The notes beneath the pieces were generated by a model that was not told the DNA's origin, searched no databases, and saw only the letters and a list, made by a program, of their open reading frames with translations. A stretch of 64,000 nt of DNA from Chrysomallon squamiferum (taxonomy: Eukaryota; Mollusca; Gastropoda; Neomphalida; Peltospiridae): contig CM022677.1 in the NCBI GenBank assembly GCA_012295275.1, positions 12,389,723-12,453,722 on the forward strand, given 5' to 3'. Both the position numbers and the translations under genes were made by a program. Positions 11,483 to 23,439 of this stretch are shown piece after piece (position 1 is the first letter of the stretch; each line of letters begins with the position of its first letter).

Positions 11483-11646
11483 GACTAGGGCAGGGAGGTG
11501 GATAGGATAAAAACGGGTGAGCTTAGGGTCCCGGACAGAAAAGTTGAGTTGAACACATGCCCTCCCGCTCTACCCCAGAAGCACGGGCTGTCTGCCAGGG
11601 GAAAGTGTTCTCACCTATTTTTATCTATCCGCCCCCTGCCCTAGTC
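11483..11646. repeat. Hairpin-forming inverted repeat, left copy
   Basis: A 39-base arm starting GACTAGGGCAGGGAGGTGG (11483-11521) is the imperfect reverse complement of 11610-11646, with an 88-base loop. The GC-rich arms stand out from the AT-rich surroundings. The equivalent at 59341-59505 keeps both arms. Short open frames here are not considered genes. Confidence 0.8.
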
Positions 11647-11689
11647 CCCGGCATTTTTCGAGATTCCATTTATCCCATATGGATAATTA

Positions 11690-12100
11690 GCGTACGTAAG
11701 CTTAGTGAGTACATCTCACGTAAGGCTAAAGTTGCCAGCACATATCACTAAAGGGAGATAACTCTAATCGATATAATTTTTACTTTATTTAGTGAGTACA
11801 TATGACGTAAGGGAGATAACTGTAATCGATACAATTTTCACTTTGCTTAGTGAGTACATCTCACATAAGGGACATAACTCTAATCTATGTTTGTGAACAC
11901 ATATCACTAAAGGGAGATACGTCTAATCGATATAATTTTTAATTTGTTTACTGAGTACATCTCATGTAATGGACCTAACTCTATTCTATGTTTGTGAGCA
12001 CATATCACTAAACTGTAATCAATATAGCCTTTACTTCGCCGAGTAAACTCCTCCCACCTCTGGTGACACATCACGGGGTATGACCCATGTTATATATAAA
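11690..12100. repeat. GGGAGATAACTCTAATC tandem repeat, left copy
   Basis: Several imperfect units combine AGTGAGTACATCTCACGTAA, GGGAGATAACTCTAATCGAT and ATAATTTTTACTTT. They lie between inverted flanks: a GGCATTTTTCGAGATTC word at 11649 and AAAACGCCGAGATTCAATCC at 12167. The inner repeats plus inverted flanks form a foldback-type element. The right copy at 59600-60350 is better preserved. Confidence 0.75.
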
Positions 12101-12364
12101 GAAAGTGATGTTTCCACAATATTTCGTAGATGAATCTGGAATCGGAAAGTACTGCTGATGTCTCCAAAAACGCCGAGATTCAATCCCACGATCTCACACA
12201 TATGAACATGCTTACAAGAAACATTAAAGTTTCAACTTGGTTCAGTACTTTCACAATGGGTGAGGGTGGGGTACTAGGGCAGGGGGGTAGGGGCCATGCG
12301 TTTTTATTTCTTAAACTATTTTTTTTTTTATTATTGTTCTGCTGTTACAATCTTCTATATTGAA

Positions 12365-14250
12365 TAAACAATGTCTTAATAATAGTTACCAGCGAATATA
12401 TTCACAAATAGTTATTTCCCTTTAATATGAAAACGAATACTTTCTTGGATGACGTTATCTCCCCTTTCTTATATTATAAAAGGGTTAATCAGATAACTCT
12501 ATATAAGAATATGTTCGTTTTAACCTGAATAATCAAGAGAAAAATGTAACAAAAGAGAGATAAATCTATATAGGAATATATTCGTTTTAACCTGACTAAT
12601 GAAGAGAAAAATGTAACGAAGGGGAGATAACTCTATATAGGAATATGTTCGTTTTAACCTGAATAATGAAGAGAAAAATGTAACAAAGGGGAGATAACTC
12701 TATCCGAGAGGTTATTCGTTTTCATGTTAAAGGAAGATAAATCTATATAGGAATATGTTCGTTTTAATCTGAATAATCAAGAGAAAAATGTAACGAAGGG
12801 GAGATAACTCTATATAGGAATATGTTCGTTTTAACCTGAATAATCAAGGAGAAAAATCTAACAAAGGGGACATAACTGTATACAGGAATATGTTCGTTTT
12901 AATCTGAATAATCAAGAAGAAAAATGTAACAAAGGGGAGATACCTATATCCGAGAGGTTATTCGATTTCATGTTAAAGGGAGGTAAATCTATATAGGAAT
13001 TTGTTCGTTTTAACCTGAATAATCAAGGAGAAAAATGTAACAAAGGGGAGATACCTCCATCCGAGAGGTTATTCGTTTTCATGTTAAAGGGAGATAAATC
13101 TATATAGGAATATGTTCGTTTTAACTGAATAATCAAGGAGAAAAATGTAACAAAGGGGAGATACCTATATCCGAGAGGTTATTCGATTTCATGTTAAAGG
13201 GAGGTAAATCTATATAGGAATTTGTTCGTTTTAACCTGAATAATAAAGGAGAAAAATGTAACAAAGGGGAGATACCTCCATCCGAGAGGTTATTCGTTTT
13301 CATGTTAAAGGGAGATAAATCTATATAGGAATATGTTCATTTTAACCTGAATAATCAAGGAGAAAAATCTAACAAAGGGGACATAACTCTATGTAGGAAT
13401 ATGTTCGTTTTAATCTGAATAATCAAGGAGAAAAATCTAACAAAGGGGACATAACTCTATGTAGGAATATGTTCGTTTTAACCTGAATAATCAAGGAGAA
13501 AAATGTAACAAAGGGGAGATACCTCTATTCTAGAGGTTATTCGTTTTCATGTTAAAGGGAGATAAATCTATATAGGAATGTTTATTTTAACCTGAATAAT
13601 CAAGGAGAAAAAATGTAACAACGGGGACATAACTCTATCCGAGAGGTTATTCTTTTTCATGTTAAAGGGAGAGAATATCAATATATTCGCTTGTGATTAA
13701 TGTTCAGGTATATTTTCAACCAATGGAATCCAGTAATTTTATTGAATTTAATTAGTGGACATTGCTTAATCATTTGATAAGCATTTTAAATAATGAATGC
13801 TTTTTACAATTATAAATCAGATGGAAATATTTATAGGATATTCTTTTTTTGTTATATTAATATATCAATATCTAAAAGGTAAATAACATCTTTTTTATAT
13901 TAATAATAATTTCAATGTTGAAAATATCTAATTTGTTGAAATCTAAAATTTACAAAACGAAAATTTATATTTTGATATAACTCTGAACTTGAAATATGAT
14001 AAGGATAGTGAGAACTTAAAAATACAAGAATTATGGTCTACATTATACTTTTGTCCGATGGTAAAATGAGAAAAAAATGAATATTAAATATAATAAACAA
14101 TAAAATATTTCTTAATAATAGTTACCAGCGAATATATTCACAAATACAGTTATTTTCCTTTAATATGAAAACGAATACTTTCTCGGATGGAGTTATCTCC
14201 CCTTTCTTACATTAAAAAAGGGTTTATCATAATTACTTGATATGAAATCA
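12365..14250. mobile_element. Foldback/minisatellite insertion present only in the left duplication copy
   Basis: A tandem array at about 12490-13670 alternates a ~67-base module (GGGAGATAACTCTATATAGG then TATGTTCGTTTTAACCTGAA) with a ~44-base module (TATCCGAGAGGTTATTCGTT then TTCATGTTAAA). It is flanked by inverted ends: CAGCGAATATATTCACAAAT near 12386 and its approximate complement ending near 13702. A further copy of the left end lies at 14118. The paralogous region at about 60415-60460 runs straight through without it, so that locus approximates an empty site. No transposase is encoded, so it would be non-autonomous. Confidence 0.7.
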
Positions 14251-14429
14251 TTTTGTGGAAATATGTGAATAGAAGATTCATCAAAGTTTGTGAAAATATT
14301 TAATGTAATAAAACATTTCTTATTGATTCATTATGCCACTATTTGTTATTTTTCGTTTAAAATTATTATCAAAATTATCAAACAATCATTAATTTAATAT
14401 ATATTCTTAAAATTTAATTTCATATCATT

Positions 14430-15028
14430 TCTTTAGCACTTAACTAAATGAATTAAATGAAACAGAAATCTAAATTACAAAATACATCATTATTTTTTTT
14501 TTTCCTTTTTCAAAATTTGTTTTGTTGTTGTTAATGTTGTCAACCATTATCATTGTTATATTCATTCCTATTAATGGACAACAGAGTTATTTCCCTTAGA
14601 CTACTTTGTCTATGAAACTGACTAATTATTATTATTATTAGTAGTAGTAGTAGTAGTATCTCTGTGCATTCTTAGTTTATTTCATACATTTAAGATGTTT
14701 CTTTACTAAAAACTTAATATTTATTCATTCATACTATTCAGAATAAAAATAAGAATTTAAATTTATTACGACATTCCGTTTTGATACGTGAAAATTTGTA
14801 TATATTATTTATTATAATTAGAGAAAGAGAGATTTGGGTTTCACTACGACTAAGATTGTACGTTTTCCTGAAAATTTCATTTCACTGTAAAAATGTAGCA
14901 TAAAAATTTCAATTACATATAATTACTGTTTTTCTGCCATTTCATACTGACACATTTAAGTTTCACAGATATAATGATTTCTAGAGCGCAGAATGTAACA
15001 TCAATTCAGGTGTTTAAAAGTGTAATTA

Positions 15029-15059
<31 letters not shown>

Positions 15060-15220
15060 CATCTTTCTTTCATTTTTGTTGTTGATATTATTGCTAACAC
15101 TGTTATTTTTTTTACTGTGGTACATAATTATTACTAATTTTATTATTGTTATTATTGCTAATATTGGTGTTATAGCTGTTGCTTTTGCTGTTGGTTAATT
15201 TTGCTTTAGGCAGAATTGAT
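14430..15220. other. Duplicated intergenic AT-rich DNA
   Basis: No gene seen. It matches 60470-61260 and includes an AGT trinucleotide run near 14640 and a (GT) run at 15030-15058. Confidence 0.7.
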
Positions 15221-15229
15221 AAGTTTGTG

Positions 15230-15686
15230 TGGAGAGAAGAAAGCGAGTTACAGAGAGAGTTAGAGAGAAAAAGACAGAGACAGAGAAAAACACATGGAGA
15301 GAGTTACAGAGAGAGACAGACAGACAGACAGACAGAGAGAGACAGAGACACAGATAGTGTCAGAAAGCCAGAGAGAAAAAGTGAGTCAGAGACACATAGT
15401 CAGAGACAAAGAGAGAAAGACAGTGAGAGAGACAGTGAGATAAAGAGAGACAGATAGGGATTGAGACAGAGGGAGAAAGAGACAGAGAAAAAGAGGCAGG
15501 GACATAGGGAGATAGAGAGAGATGGAGAGAAAAAGAGAGACTCAGAACAGATAGAGACAGAGAGAGAAAGAGAGATTCTGAGAGAGACAGAGACAGAGGG
15601 AGAAAGAGAGATTCAGAGAGAGACAGAGAGATATAGAGAGAGACCGAGAAAGAAAGACTGAGAGAGACAGAGTCAGAGAGCGGAAG

Positions 15687-15717
<31 letters not shown>

Positions 15718-15895
15718 GAAAAGAGAGAGACAGTGATAGAGGGAAAGAGAGACAGAGAGAGCAAGTCAGACAGAGAGAGATAGACACAGAGACAGAGAGA
15801 GTCGCACAGACAGAGATAGACAGAGAGAGAAAGAGAGAAAAGAGAAATTGATAGAGAGTAAGAGAAAGAGAGAGACACAGAGAAAGAGACAAACC
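15230..15895. repeat. GA-rich (AGAGACAG) array, left copy
   Basis: About 660 bases of purine-rich AGAGAGACAGAG sequence, followed by TTAACCAAATACTAACC units. The long open frames on both strands (arginine/glutamate on plus, serine/leucine on minus) are artefacts. It corresponds to the longer array at 61290-62705. Confidence 0.9.
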
Positions 15896-16277
15896 ATTAA
15901 GAAAATACTAATCATTAACCAAATACTAACCATTACTAACATCCACTACGTGTACTAAACCACACCATGGTTTATTGTGGCAACATTTCCAAAGGGAATG
16001 GCTAATTAGTACATTAATATAGTAACATTATTTTGGTTAGATAGATAGACAGATAGATAGATTATGATAGATAAATAGAAATACCTACATACAGATATAC
16101 TTACTGAAGATAGATGAACAGATGGATACATACGGTATTGCTACTTTTTCTTATTTTGAATATATTGTCATTACTTTGAAAGCTCTTTCTATATACGGAT
16201 AGACAGACAGGCCAACATATATATATATATGGAAAAATAATTATTATTTCTTTTACATTTTATTATTGTATCTACAG

Positions 16278-16380
16278 GAAAGACAAGATTATGGAATCAG
16301 CTTCAGTTACAAGAATAGGGAGAAAAATTTAAGCAGATGAGGTGTCTACTGATATGGAACAATTATTATTCACAAAAGAT
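16278..16380 (+). pseudogene. P-loop-like exon fragment (copy of the 55.4 kb exon)
   Basis: A splice-acceptor-like TTATTGTATCTACAG precedes a frame reading KTRLWNQLQLQE, then a TAG stop. The minus-strand segment at 55398-55486 has the same acceptor and reads KTLFWNQLQLQEYGEDYKG. The tyrosine codon there is the TAG here, so this copy is broken. GKT.LWN fits the end of a Walker A motif with the exon starting inside it. The protein family is uncertain; an NLR or ROC-type GTPase is possible. Confidence 0.6.
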
Positions 16381-16399
16381 GGATTTTTCTTTCCAAAGC

Positions 16400-16863
16400 A
16401 GTTTCCTAACCTATCAATCTATTTTTCAAGCAATCAATACGTCTAACTATCTCTACATCAAGCTATCGTACCCTCTTGGTTACAAATAGCACAGTCTATT
16501 TTGCACACACACACAAACACACACAAACACACACACTCACACTCACACACATTTACGTATAAACTCTCTCTATTTATATCATATTTAATTATTTAAATAC
16601 ATTCTTTTTATCTATTTATCTATCTATAAATATATTTATTTATCCCATGTACATAAGCAACAGACTCAGTCTTTCTTACAGCTGGGAGAGTATATACTCA
16701 TACCTGCTTGCATCTATCTAGCTTTCTTCTGTCTATCAATTTACCTCTCTATCCACCCTTTTTTACACACGCACACACACACACACATATACATACTAAT
16801 CATCTTTAAACACACAAATAAATTATCATTACTATACACGTTATGTATGTGTGTGTATACATC

Positions 16864-16899
<36 letters not shown>

Positions 16900-17010
16900 A
16901 ACCCATTTCTTAACACACATGTCTGTATGTCTGTCAGTCTGTCTACAAATCAATCTACCAAACTAGTAACATACCTACATATCAGTTTATCTCTCTAGCT
17001 TATACGTCTA
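16400..17010. other. Microsatellite-rich intergenic DNA
   Basis: CA, TCTA and TA runs (16504-16552, 16610-16630, 16763-16787, 16863-16898). No coding feature is supported. Confidence 0.8.
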
Positions 17011-17014
17011 TTTT

Positions 17015-17260
17015 TCAATAACCATCTATCAATAATATATAATAATAATAACATATGTGAAAATATTTCTTTATGAAAGATTTTCTAATACTAAACAAGA
17101 AGAATGCAAAGCTGAAATCCATAAAATTGTGAATTCTCCTCTGAATCTTCAGCACTGACTTGCCTTGTACTGTAAGGGAGAGAGTGAGATCTGAAAACTC
17201 TGTCTTTGACCAAGTGTTTAAAAGAAATACACAATCTGACATGGACTTGACAGTTTCCAC
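17015..17260 (-). CDS. Candidate exon (3'-most) of an unrecognised minus-strand gene
   Basis: A good acceptor (CTTTTCAATTTACAG) precedes an open frame starting VETVKSMSDCVFLL and containing LTLSLTVQGKSVLKIQRR. The exon begins in phase 0, matching the phase in which the upstream candidate exon 17921-18015 ends. The composition is ordinary coding-like for the first ~65 codons, then becomes hydrophobic and AT-rich toward the stop. The true exon may therefore end before about 17090, or this is the last exon. No family is recognised. Confidence 0.4.
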   Translation of the reverse strand: METVKSMSDCVFLLNTWSKTEFSDLTLSLTVQGKSVLKIQRRIHNFMDFSFAFFLFSIRKSFIKKYFHICYYYYILLIDGY

Positions 17261-17920
17261 CTGTAAATTGAAAAGAATTCATTGTCATCAGCCTATAAAA
17301 ATAACAGGCATTTTAGTTAAATAACTAATTGATAAGTTATGTCATTTATTAGTTTACTGCAACAGTAACACTGAAACTAATAAACTGTTTCATATATGAG
17401 TCACTTGTTTCTTACTATTTGGTCACAATCGGGCAATTTTGTGGATTTTGTGCATTCCCCTTTTTTTAGACAGATTCATCTAAATAAACAAATATAGAAA
17501 GAAAAATTAATAAAATTAAAATAAAATAACAATAAATAAAAATAAGCATAAAGTTTATCATTCTAATCTTAACGTACATTATTTAAATGACTATTTTTTT
17601 TACCTATATCAGGCTAGGAGCATTTGATTAATTTGCACAATAAAATCTTTGGGAAGAAAAATTTCAGTCATGGAAACATTATTATGAATTATACTTTAAC
17701 AATGTTTTCATACTGACTTTATTTATCTGGATATAGGTGTGAATTACTGAGAACAAAATAAAGAGAATTCTATCATTTTAACCAAGTCTGTGTGAAATAA
17801 ATATTTCCCATAAAATAATTATTAGTGGCTCTTGTAAAAAAAACATACGGAAGGAAAGAAACGGTTGCCCAAATAATTTTATTATTAGTTATTATTATAA
17901 AAGATATCGAGACCTCTTAC

Positions 17921-18015
17921 TTCAGAACAGTTCTCTGTTTTATTGAATTCCTCTGACTGGCTAGTAACAGTATCAGAAGAATTTGTCATCTTCAGGTTTT
18001 TTTTCTCAAAATCAC
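17921..18015 (-). CDS. Candidate internal exon with both splice sites, unrecognised gene
   Basis: On the minus strand, acceptor CTCTTTCTGGTTTTGCAG and donor GAA|GTAAGAGG bound a 95-base segment that is open throughout, reading DFEKKNLKMTNSSDTVTSQS and then EEFNKTENCSE. It starts with two bases of a split codon, which join to the single G at the end of the upstream candidate exon to give glycine (KLEG|D). It ends at a codon boundary matching 17260. The serine/threonine/glutamate-rich, N-glycosylation-site-containing sequence suggests a linker or extracellular stretch. The function is unknown. Confidence 0.55.
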
Positions 18016-18061
18016 CTGCAAAACCAGAAAGAGATTTCACTTTAATGTTTTTCTTTGCCTG

Positions 18062-18254
18062 GTTTTAGCACCTTCAAGTTTTTCTCCTGATATTTGACAG
18101 TTGAGATTGGTGACTGTTGTAAGACCAACTTAAGAATTGTTGTAGTCTGACGTGGTCGGCTATAATGTCCAGGCCACCAAAATTGAGCTCTTCATCAGCA
18201 GAACTGAACAACTCTGAGTCAGAGTCACATTGGTGGGTGCACTGCCTAGTTTGA
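18062..18254 (-). CDS. Candidate exon of the same minus-strand gene
   Basis: An acceptor-like TTTATTTACTCAAACTAG precedes a frame open for 56 codons (QCTHQCDSDSELFSSADEEL, then NFGGLDIIADHVRLQQF) that stops two bases before a possible donor. A second frame near the 3' end (TNLNCQISGEKLE) leads in correct phase into the exon at 17921-18015. Either the exon begins later than 18254 or it carries a frameshift. The acidic DSDSELFSSADEE stretch is coding-like. No family is recognised. Confidence 0.4.
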
Positions 18255-18349
18255 GTAAATAAATAAAAACATAAATAAAATACTGCTACTATTACATTTA
18301 CTGCAACACAACATGCTACTTTTATTACCATCATTACTATAACTAATAT

Positions 18350-18900
18350 TTACTATTATTCCTTATTCAACTAGGGTTACTGCTATTAAAATAATACTCC
18401 TATTACTAAAATTACTATCCATTAATAATAAAAGTGATATGTTTGTTCTCTTCATTATTAGTCCTAAGCCTTTATTTCTTTATACTAATATTATTATAAT
18501 TACTACAACAACAACTATGACTACTATTACTACTACTATCACTGCTGTTACACAACTCTTCTTGTTACATTTATCATAACAATTTCTCTGAAAACAACTA
18601 CTATTAGTACTGCTACTACTACCATTACAACCAGTAATTTGACTACAAACAGTTTTTTTAATCACCATGAGTCTCACAAGATACATTACTATTACACAGC
18701 TATGGACATCAGCTAAAACATCACCAAAATTTTACAACATTACTACAACAAGTAGTTTATTATTAATACTACTACAAGAATTAATGCTGTAACAACTACA
18801 TTACTACAACAATGGCAATGACTAATACTGCTACTATAACAACAACCTCTATAGATCCTCCTGTTCTGCCATATTCTTTGATGACATTTCTCCCCTGTGG
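18350..18900. other. ACT/ATT-rich intergenic DNA
   Basis: Scattered CTA, TTA and ACA trinucleotide runs. No gene is supported. Confidence 0.7.
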
Positions 18901-19014
18901 TGACTCACACAATTAGCTCTTCTTGTGTACAGAGCAGTTTCTGAAAAACAACAGTAATTTATTTATTTATCTTTATAGTTATATATGTATCTGGTATCTA
19001 TCAGATACAGATAC

Positions 19015-19151
<137 letters not shown>

Positions 19152-19708
19152 AATTTAGAATAATTCCAGTGGCAGAAAACTTTATCCTCAGTGCTGGACA
19201 GCACCTTCTACTGAAACAACTTCACTAGCAAACATCAGCACATCAATTAGAGCTGTATGTGTATTCTGAAAATAAAAATATACAAATAAAATAATAAAAA
19301 TAATAAACTGTTAAAAATAAATAACTAATGTTTCTGTTATTATTTAAATTTTACTGTTATCAGTTGCTGGATTATTCAGACACAAAGGGGTGTGGGATAT
19401 TTTTGATATATTTTGTATAATAATTATAATGATAATGATAATAATGATAATAATGATAATAATTTAAATAATCAACAAAACAATAGCAAACAAATGATTA
19501 TTATTATGCTATTTTACAATCAGTAAAGAGTTGTTACTATAAAACTTATTTTATTTGCTAAGAAATAAAAATAAGATAAAAAACTTACAACTTGGAATTG
19601 TGTTGTCTGAATCAGGTACAGGACTAGCTCGGTCCTTCGAACTATCAATATGGCGAGACATCACTCTCATGAATGTTGCTTTCCTGAGTCTCACCTTGTT
19701 CTGCTGCA

Positions 19709-19833
19709 GCTACAGCCTTTGTTTTCTTCTCTCTCTTTTCTTTATCTTCTCATCCAGCTTCATTATCAGAGCAGCAAGCTCAAATATCACCTGCTGCTCA
19801 ACTTCCTGGTTGTTTTCTTTGCCACAGTCACGC
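19709..19833 (-). CDS. Candidate exon encoding a charged helix (minus strand)
   Basis: The minus strand reads CGKENNQEVEQQVIFELAAL, then IMKLDEKIKKREKKTKAVAA, and meets a strong donor CAAG|GTGAGA. Codon use and the alternating hydrophobic/charged pattern look like a real helical or coiled-coil exon. The frame is closed upstream by two TGA codons near 19838, and I cannot place the acceptor. It could be an upstream exon of the gene whose pieces lie at 17015-18254. The plus-strand open frames across it are shadows. Confidence 0.45.
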
Positions 19834-20049
19834 ACACGTCATCAGGCAGCATAGCAGATGAAGTGTTTTTACCAGCATCAGCTTGTTTTCACAAAACTGC
19901 AGAATTCAGTGGTGATCTGCTCTTTCCTTCTTGTTCCTGTCCATGCTGAATGTAAACCATTGATATATCCATATTATAGTATTCCAGCATCACTTGCACT
20001 CTACAGTGTAGTTCTGGTCAGTGACTGTGTAGCTGGATGAGAAATTTAT

Positions 20050-20390
20050 AAAATGTTTCACTCGCATCTGATTTTTCATAGAAACATTCTTTAAATTCAT
20101 TTGGAACATTTTCTCCTTATACATTCTGCAATATCCATGCCACTGATGATTTTAATTTGTTCTGGAAAACATCAAAAATAAATAAATATTAGTAATGATA
20201 TGAAAAAGCAAATGAATAATAATAATAAATACCTTATACATTCATAGGTTTATACTGTATGAGTTGAACATTTTGTAATACATATAGGTGTGTTGAAGCA
20301 ATTATTGTCAACCAGGTACATTATCCGTAGATACAGATGTAAATAGTTTTGGATGGCCGTAGTATTAGTCATATTATCTGCATAAAATTT
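20050..20390. other. Intergenic AT-rich DNA
   Basis: Nothing supported. This is unique flank immediately outside the left palindrome arm. Confidence 0.6.
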
Positions 20391-20734
20391 GCAGTGATTG
20401 GTAAAACAAAATTAAGACTAAACAATTCTTCTTTATGCTGTTCACATTTGAAAAAAATCTTAAAATAAAAAATAAAAATTGATAAAAAAAATCTTAAAAT
20501 AAATAAAATAAATAATAAATAAATAAATATCCGAGTAAGATGGCTACCATCAGGTGGCTGTGACGTTTAAATTATACTTAAATAAAATCCAAAAAATCCA
20601 AACTCATTAACAACTATAATAATAAATAGTACTACCTGTCTGCTTCACAAAATGAAATACTTTAAGCAACTTTTTTGTTGCATGATAATGCGATTACACC
20701 AATTCTGTAGAAGATTCTTCTAATGTCAAATAAA

Positions 20735-21087
20735 AAATTAAATCCGTCAAGTCTCGACAATCATCCCGCATTTTTCCGAAAATACAATCCTAAAAAAAAG
20801 AAATAAAAAGAGTTCAAAATAAATAAATAAAATAAAGGAACATAACAACTTTTATTAAAATATACTCGATGTGGTTCTTTTTTATTATTATTATTATTTG
20901 TTGCTTTTTTTTTTTAGCCAATCATTGACGTAAACTTCAAAATAAACGGTGTTGTTCTTTTTTTCCCCTACTTTTTCTTTCTTCTTCTTTTTTATTTATT
21001 TATATTTATGCACCAAATAAAATCACAAAGCTTACAGTTCACGCTAAATAAAATAAAATGGTACAACATTTATTTATCTTAAAACAA

Positions 21088-21134
<47 letters not shown>

Positions 21135-22070
21135 ATCAATGTTTGAACCTGTTCTATCAGTTCTATTATCAGTATCAAAGTGGAAACTAATCAAATGAAG
21201 GGTATATTTCACCTTTTCGGACGACTTCTCCTGGTGTACTGAAATGTTAAATAAAAACATGTGAAACTAAATACAACAAACAGGAAAGTAAAAAAGATAG
21301 GTACTTAAGAGAAAAAAGAGTGTGGCTGACTAGACTGATTTCGATGCCTATATTAATGTTCATAAATTGATAGATTTGATTAGTTTTGATTAGATTTGAT
21401 TAGTTAAATAGAAAAAAAGTAGAAACATCTAGCAAAAAAAAAAAAAAAAAAAAAAAAAAAGAAAAAAAGAAAGAAGTAAACCAAAAATAAATAAATCACA
21501 CTTCACGTTCACAAGCAGGTACCTGCATTGTCTCTTGTATTGTTTTAAGTATTTCCTAATTTTCGTTGCTTGTAAAGCAATGAAATTATTTTGATAAAAA
21601 AACTATTAAAATAAGCTATAGTTTTCTTCAAAACGATTGCGTTTTTCATCCATTGACTTCAGTGTAAAAATGACAAAACAATTTTCAACAAAAGATTTCC
21701 AGAAGATTTCCAGACGTAGAAGATCGGCGGGAAATATAAATATGTCGACTAGACATATCTCATAATCTATCTTGAAAAAAGACCAAACCCACCTTAGGCC
21801 TATAATTCCCACATTTCTAACTACCGCCAATGTTTTGCACGCACATGCACAGTCTTATACAAAGACTGTTTTAAGAAAGATTTATGTATATATACACAGA
21901 TCATGATCATAATATCTGTATGTCAAATCAGTTTAATGTGAAAACGTAGTACAATAATTCTTCTAGTACTTCAAATAGTATATTATTTGTTTTGAGATAC
22001 TACTGCAGCTGTTATTTAAGAAGCTTTACAAGACAACTTAGAAATTTAATAGATCCGTAATTATCCGCAT
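20735..22070. repeat. Left-arm-only segment of the palindrome
   Basis: The right arm jumps from the equivalent of about 20735 to the equivalent of about 22070, so about 1.3 kb is an insertion here or a deletion there. It includes a (GT)n run at 21090-21127 and an A-run at 21435-21465. The A-run could suggest a retroposed insertion, but no coding homology is seen. The open frame at 21606-21830 (-) is unrecognised. Confidence 0.65.
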
Positions 22071-23142
22071 CATTTTTAATCAGCCTTAGAAAAAGAATGG
22101 GAATTAGTGAATGCAAAATGGGCTATAGATACAGAGATTTCAGCAGTTGTTATCTACATCAAAATATCCACACACACACATTATTTATATATGTGATTGT
22201 TTTTTTTTATGTGTTTATGCATATACTTAGAATTAGAAATCGCATTGGCTTAAGAATTTTATTGTCAAAAATAATCATTTTCTAATTTCATTCGAATTTA
22301 AGTCCAATTCGCTAGTTTTCCACTGTTTTTCACTAAACATTTATTCATCTGCATAAAACTTTTTAAAATTGAAAACAGAAGCATTCGGGATTGTACAGAA
22401 ATAAACTAGAACTATGCATTTATAGATGTTTTTGAAACATTTCAAAAACTGTTTACATAGTATCCTTTTTTCTTTTCTTTTCATTTTTTTATCTGTAAAT
22501 AAAAGTGTAACCTCTCAAAACATTATTTTACAAAAACGCTACCGCACTGGCTGCTACACCATCATATTTTGTATAAACAAGAATGTATGTCGCCAAATAT
22601 AACAATATCGTTATTAAACCTGCTTTTTTTCTATCAAAAAGTTCGCATCATTGAATGATGGTGTATCGAAAGTTCTGTTACAGTTGTCGCCCTTCGCAAA
22701 AGTGCAATTTTTTTATTTTTTTATATATATATATATATATATATACACACTAGTGGTAATATAGATGAACATTATTAATTAATTAATGTATTCATTTATC
22801 ATCATCATCATTATTATTAGTAGTGTTATTATATTAATTATTAAAATAAATCATGTAGACTGTCTAAAACATTTTTATGAGGATGTTAATGATCTACCTT
22901 TTAGTTTTTATTTTGCCTTGGAAGTGAACACCTTTCATTATTTCTTATGTTTAATTTATTTTATTTTTAATGCAGGAAAATTTGTAATTCACATGCTATA
23001 ACATGAACAGAAGTTTAAATGTTCAACAACAAATGTAAAGAAAGCTAACAAAGAGTCTAGAAATGAAAAATGATCAGTTAATTTTAACTGAATTCTTTCA
23101 GTGGCTGTTTTCATTTGTCACCAGTAATCTATGTTTAGTTAC

Positions 23143-23226
23143 AACGGGAAGGTCTACGTTGTTCAAGGCCACCGAGAGACGTCCTGTCCGTCTCTTTACA
23201 ATAATCTCTTACGTCTACAAATCGTG
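23143..23226 (-). CDS. 84-nt candidate exon, left arm copy
   Basis: Minus strand: acceptor TTTCAACCCATCCCCAG, then 84 bases, then a donor-like GTAACT. The frame reads RFVDVRDYCKETDRTSLGG and then LEQRRPSR without a stop. The length is divisible by three. The 84 bases are identical to the right-arm copy at 37345-37428, while intron-side bases differ (GTAACT versus GTAAAT; the pyrimidine tract also differs). Its CpG-containing composition stands out from the AT-rich surroundings. No family is recognised, and the partner exons are not visible in the arm. Confidence 0.5.
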
Positions 23227-23439
23227 CTGGGGATGGGTTGAAATTACTTCTTAATTGTATTACACTGTACAAAAGAAGGTGCTGAAAGGTAAGATTGATG
23301 TTCATCAAACACAGAGTCACACACAGGTACACAGACCAGGATGAATTACATTTAGCTGTAAACTGACGGATATGTCGGGTGAATGGAAAGGAATCAGAGA
23401 TGATTTGATGCATTTTTGTTCAACTGATAGATAGACAAA

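Larger units (their letters stand above)
11335..17880 (+). repeat. Large segmental duplication, left copy
   Basis: This region is repeated in the same orientation from about 59180 to the window end. Matching landmarks in the same order are AGATAAGTTTCTATATTTTC (11336 and 59180), an inverted repeat around GACTAGGGCAGG, GGGAGATAAC repeats, a TAGCACTTAACTAAA block (14435 and 60472), a (GT) run, a GA-rich array, GATAGATAGACAGATAGA (16042 and 62907), and GGCAATTTTGTGGATTTTG (about 17434 and 63684). The copies differ by large indels: 12.36-14.43 kb is only here, and 16.2-17.35 kb has little counterpart at 63.08-63.64 kb. Confidence 0.88.

Noticed and set aside
15179-15892. Overlapping long frames on both strands (RERERQ and SLSLSL types)
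   Set aside because: Artefacts of the AGAGACAG array; the same happens at 18923-19228 and 61234-62670.
22786-23001. 71-codon open frame in the left arm
   Set aside because: Begins in an (ATC/ATT) run and is not preserved as a frame in the right arm.
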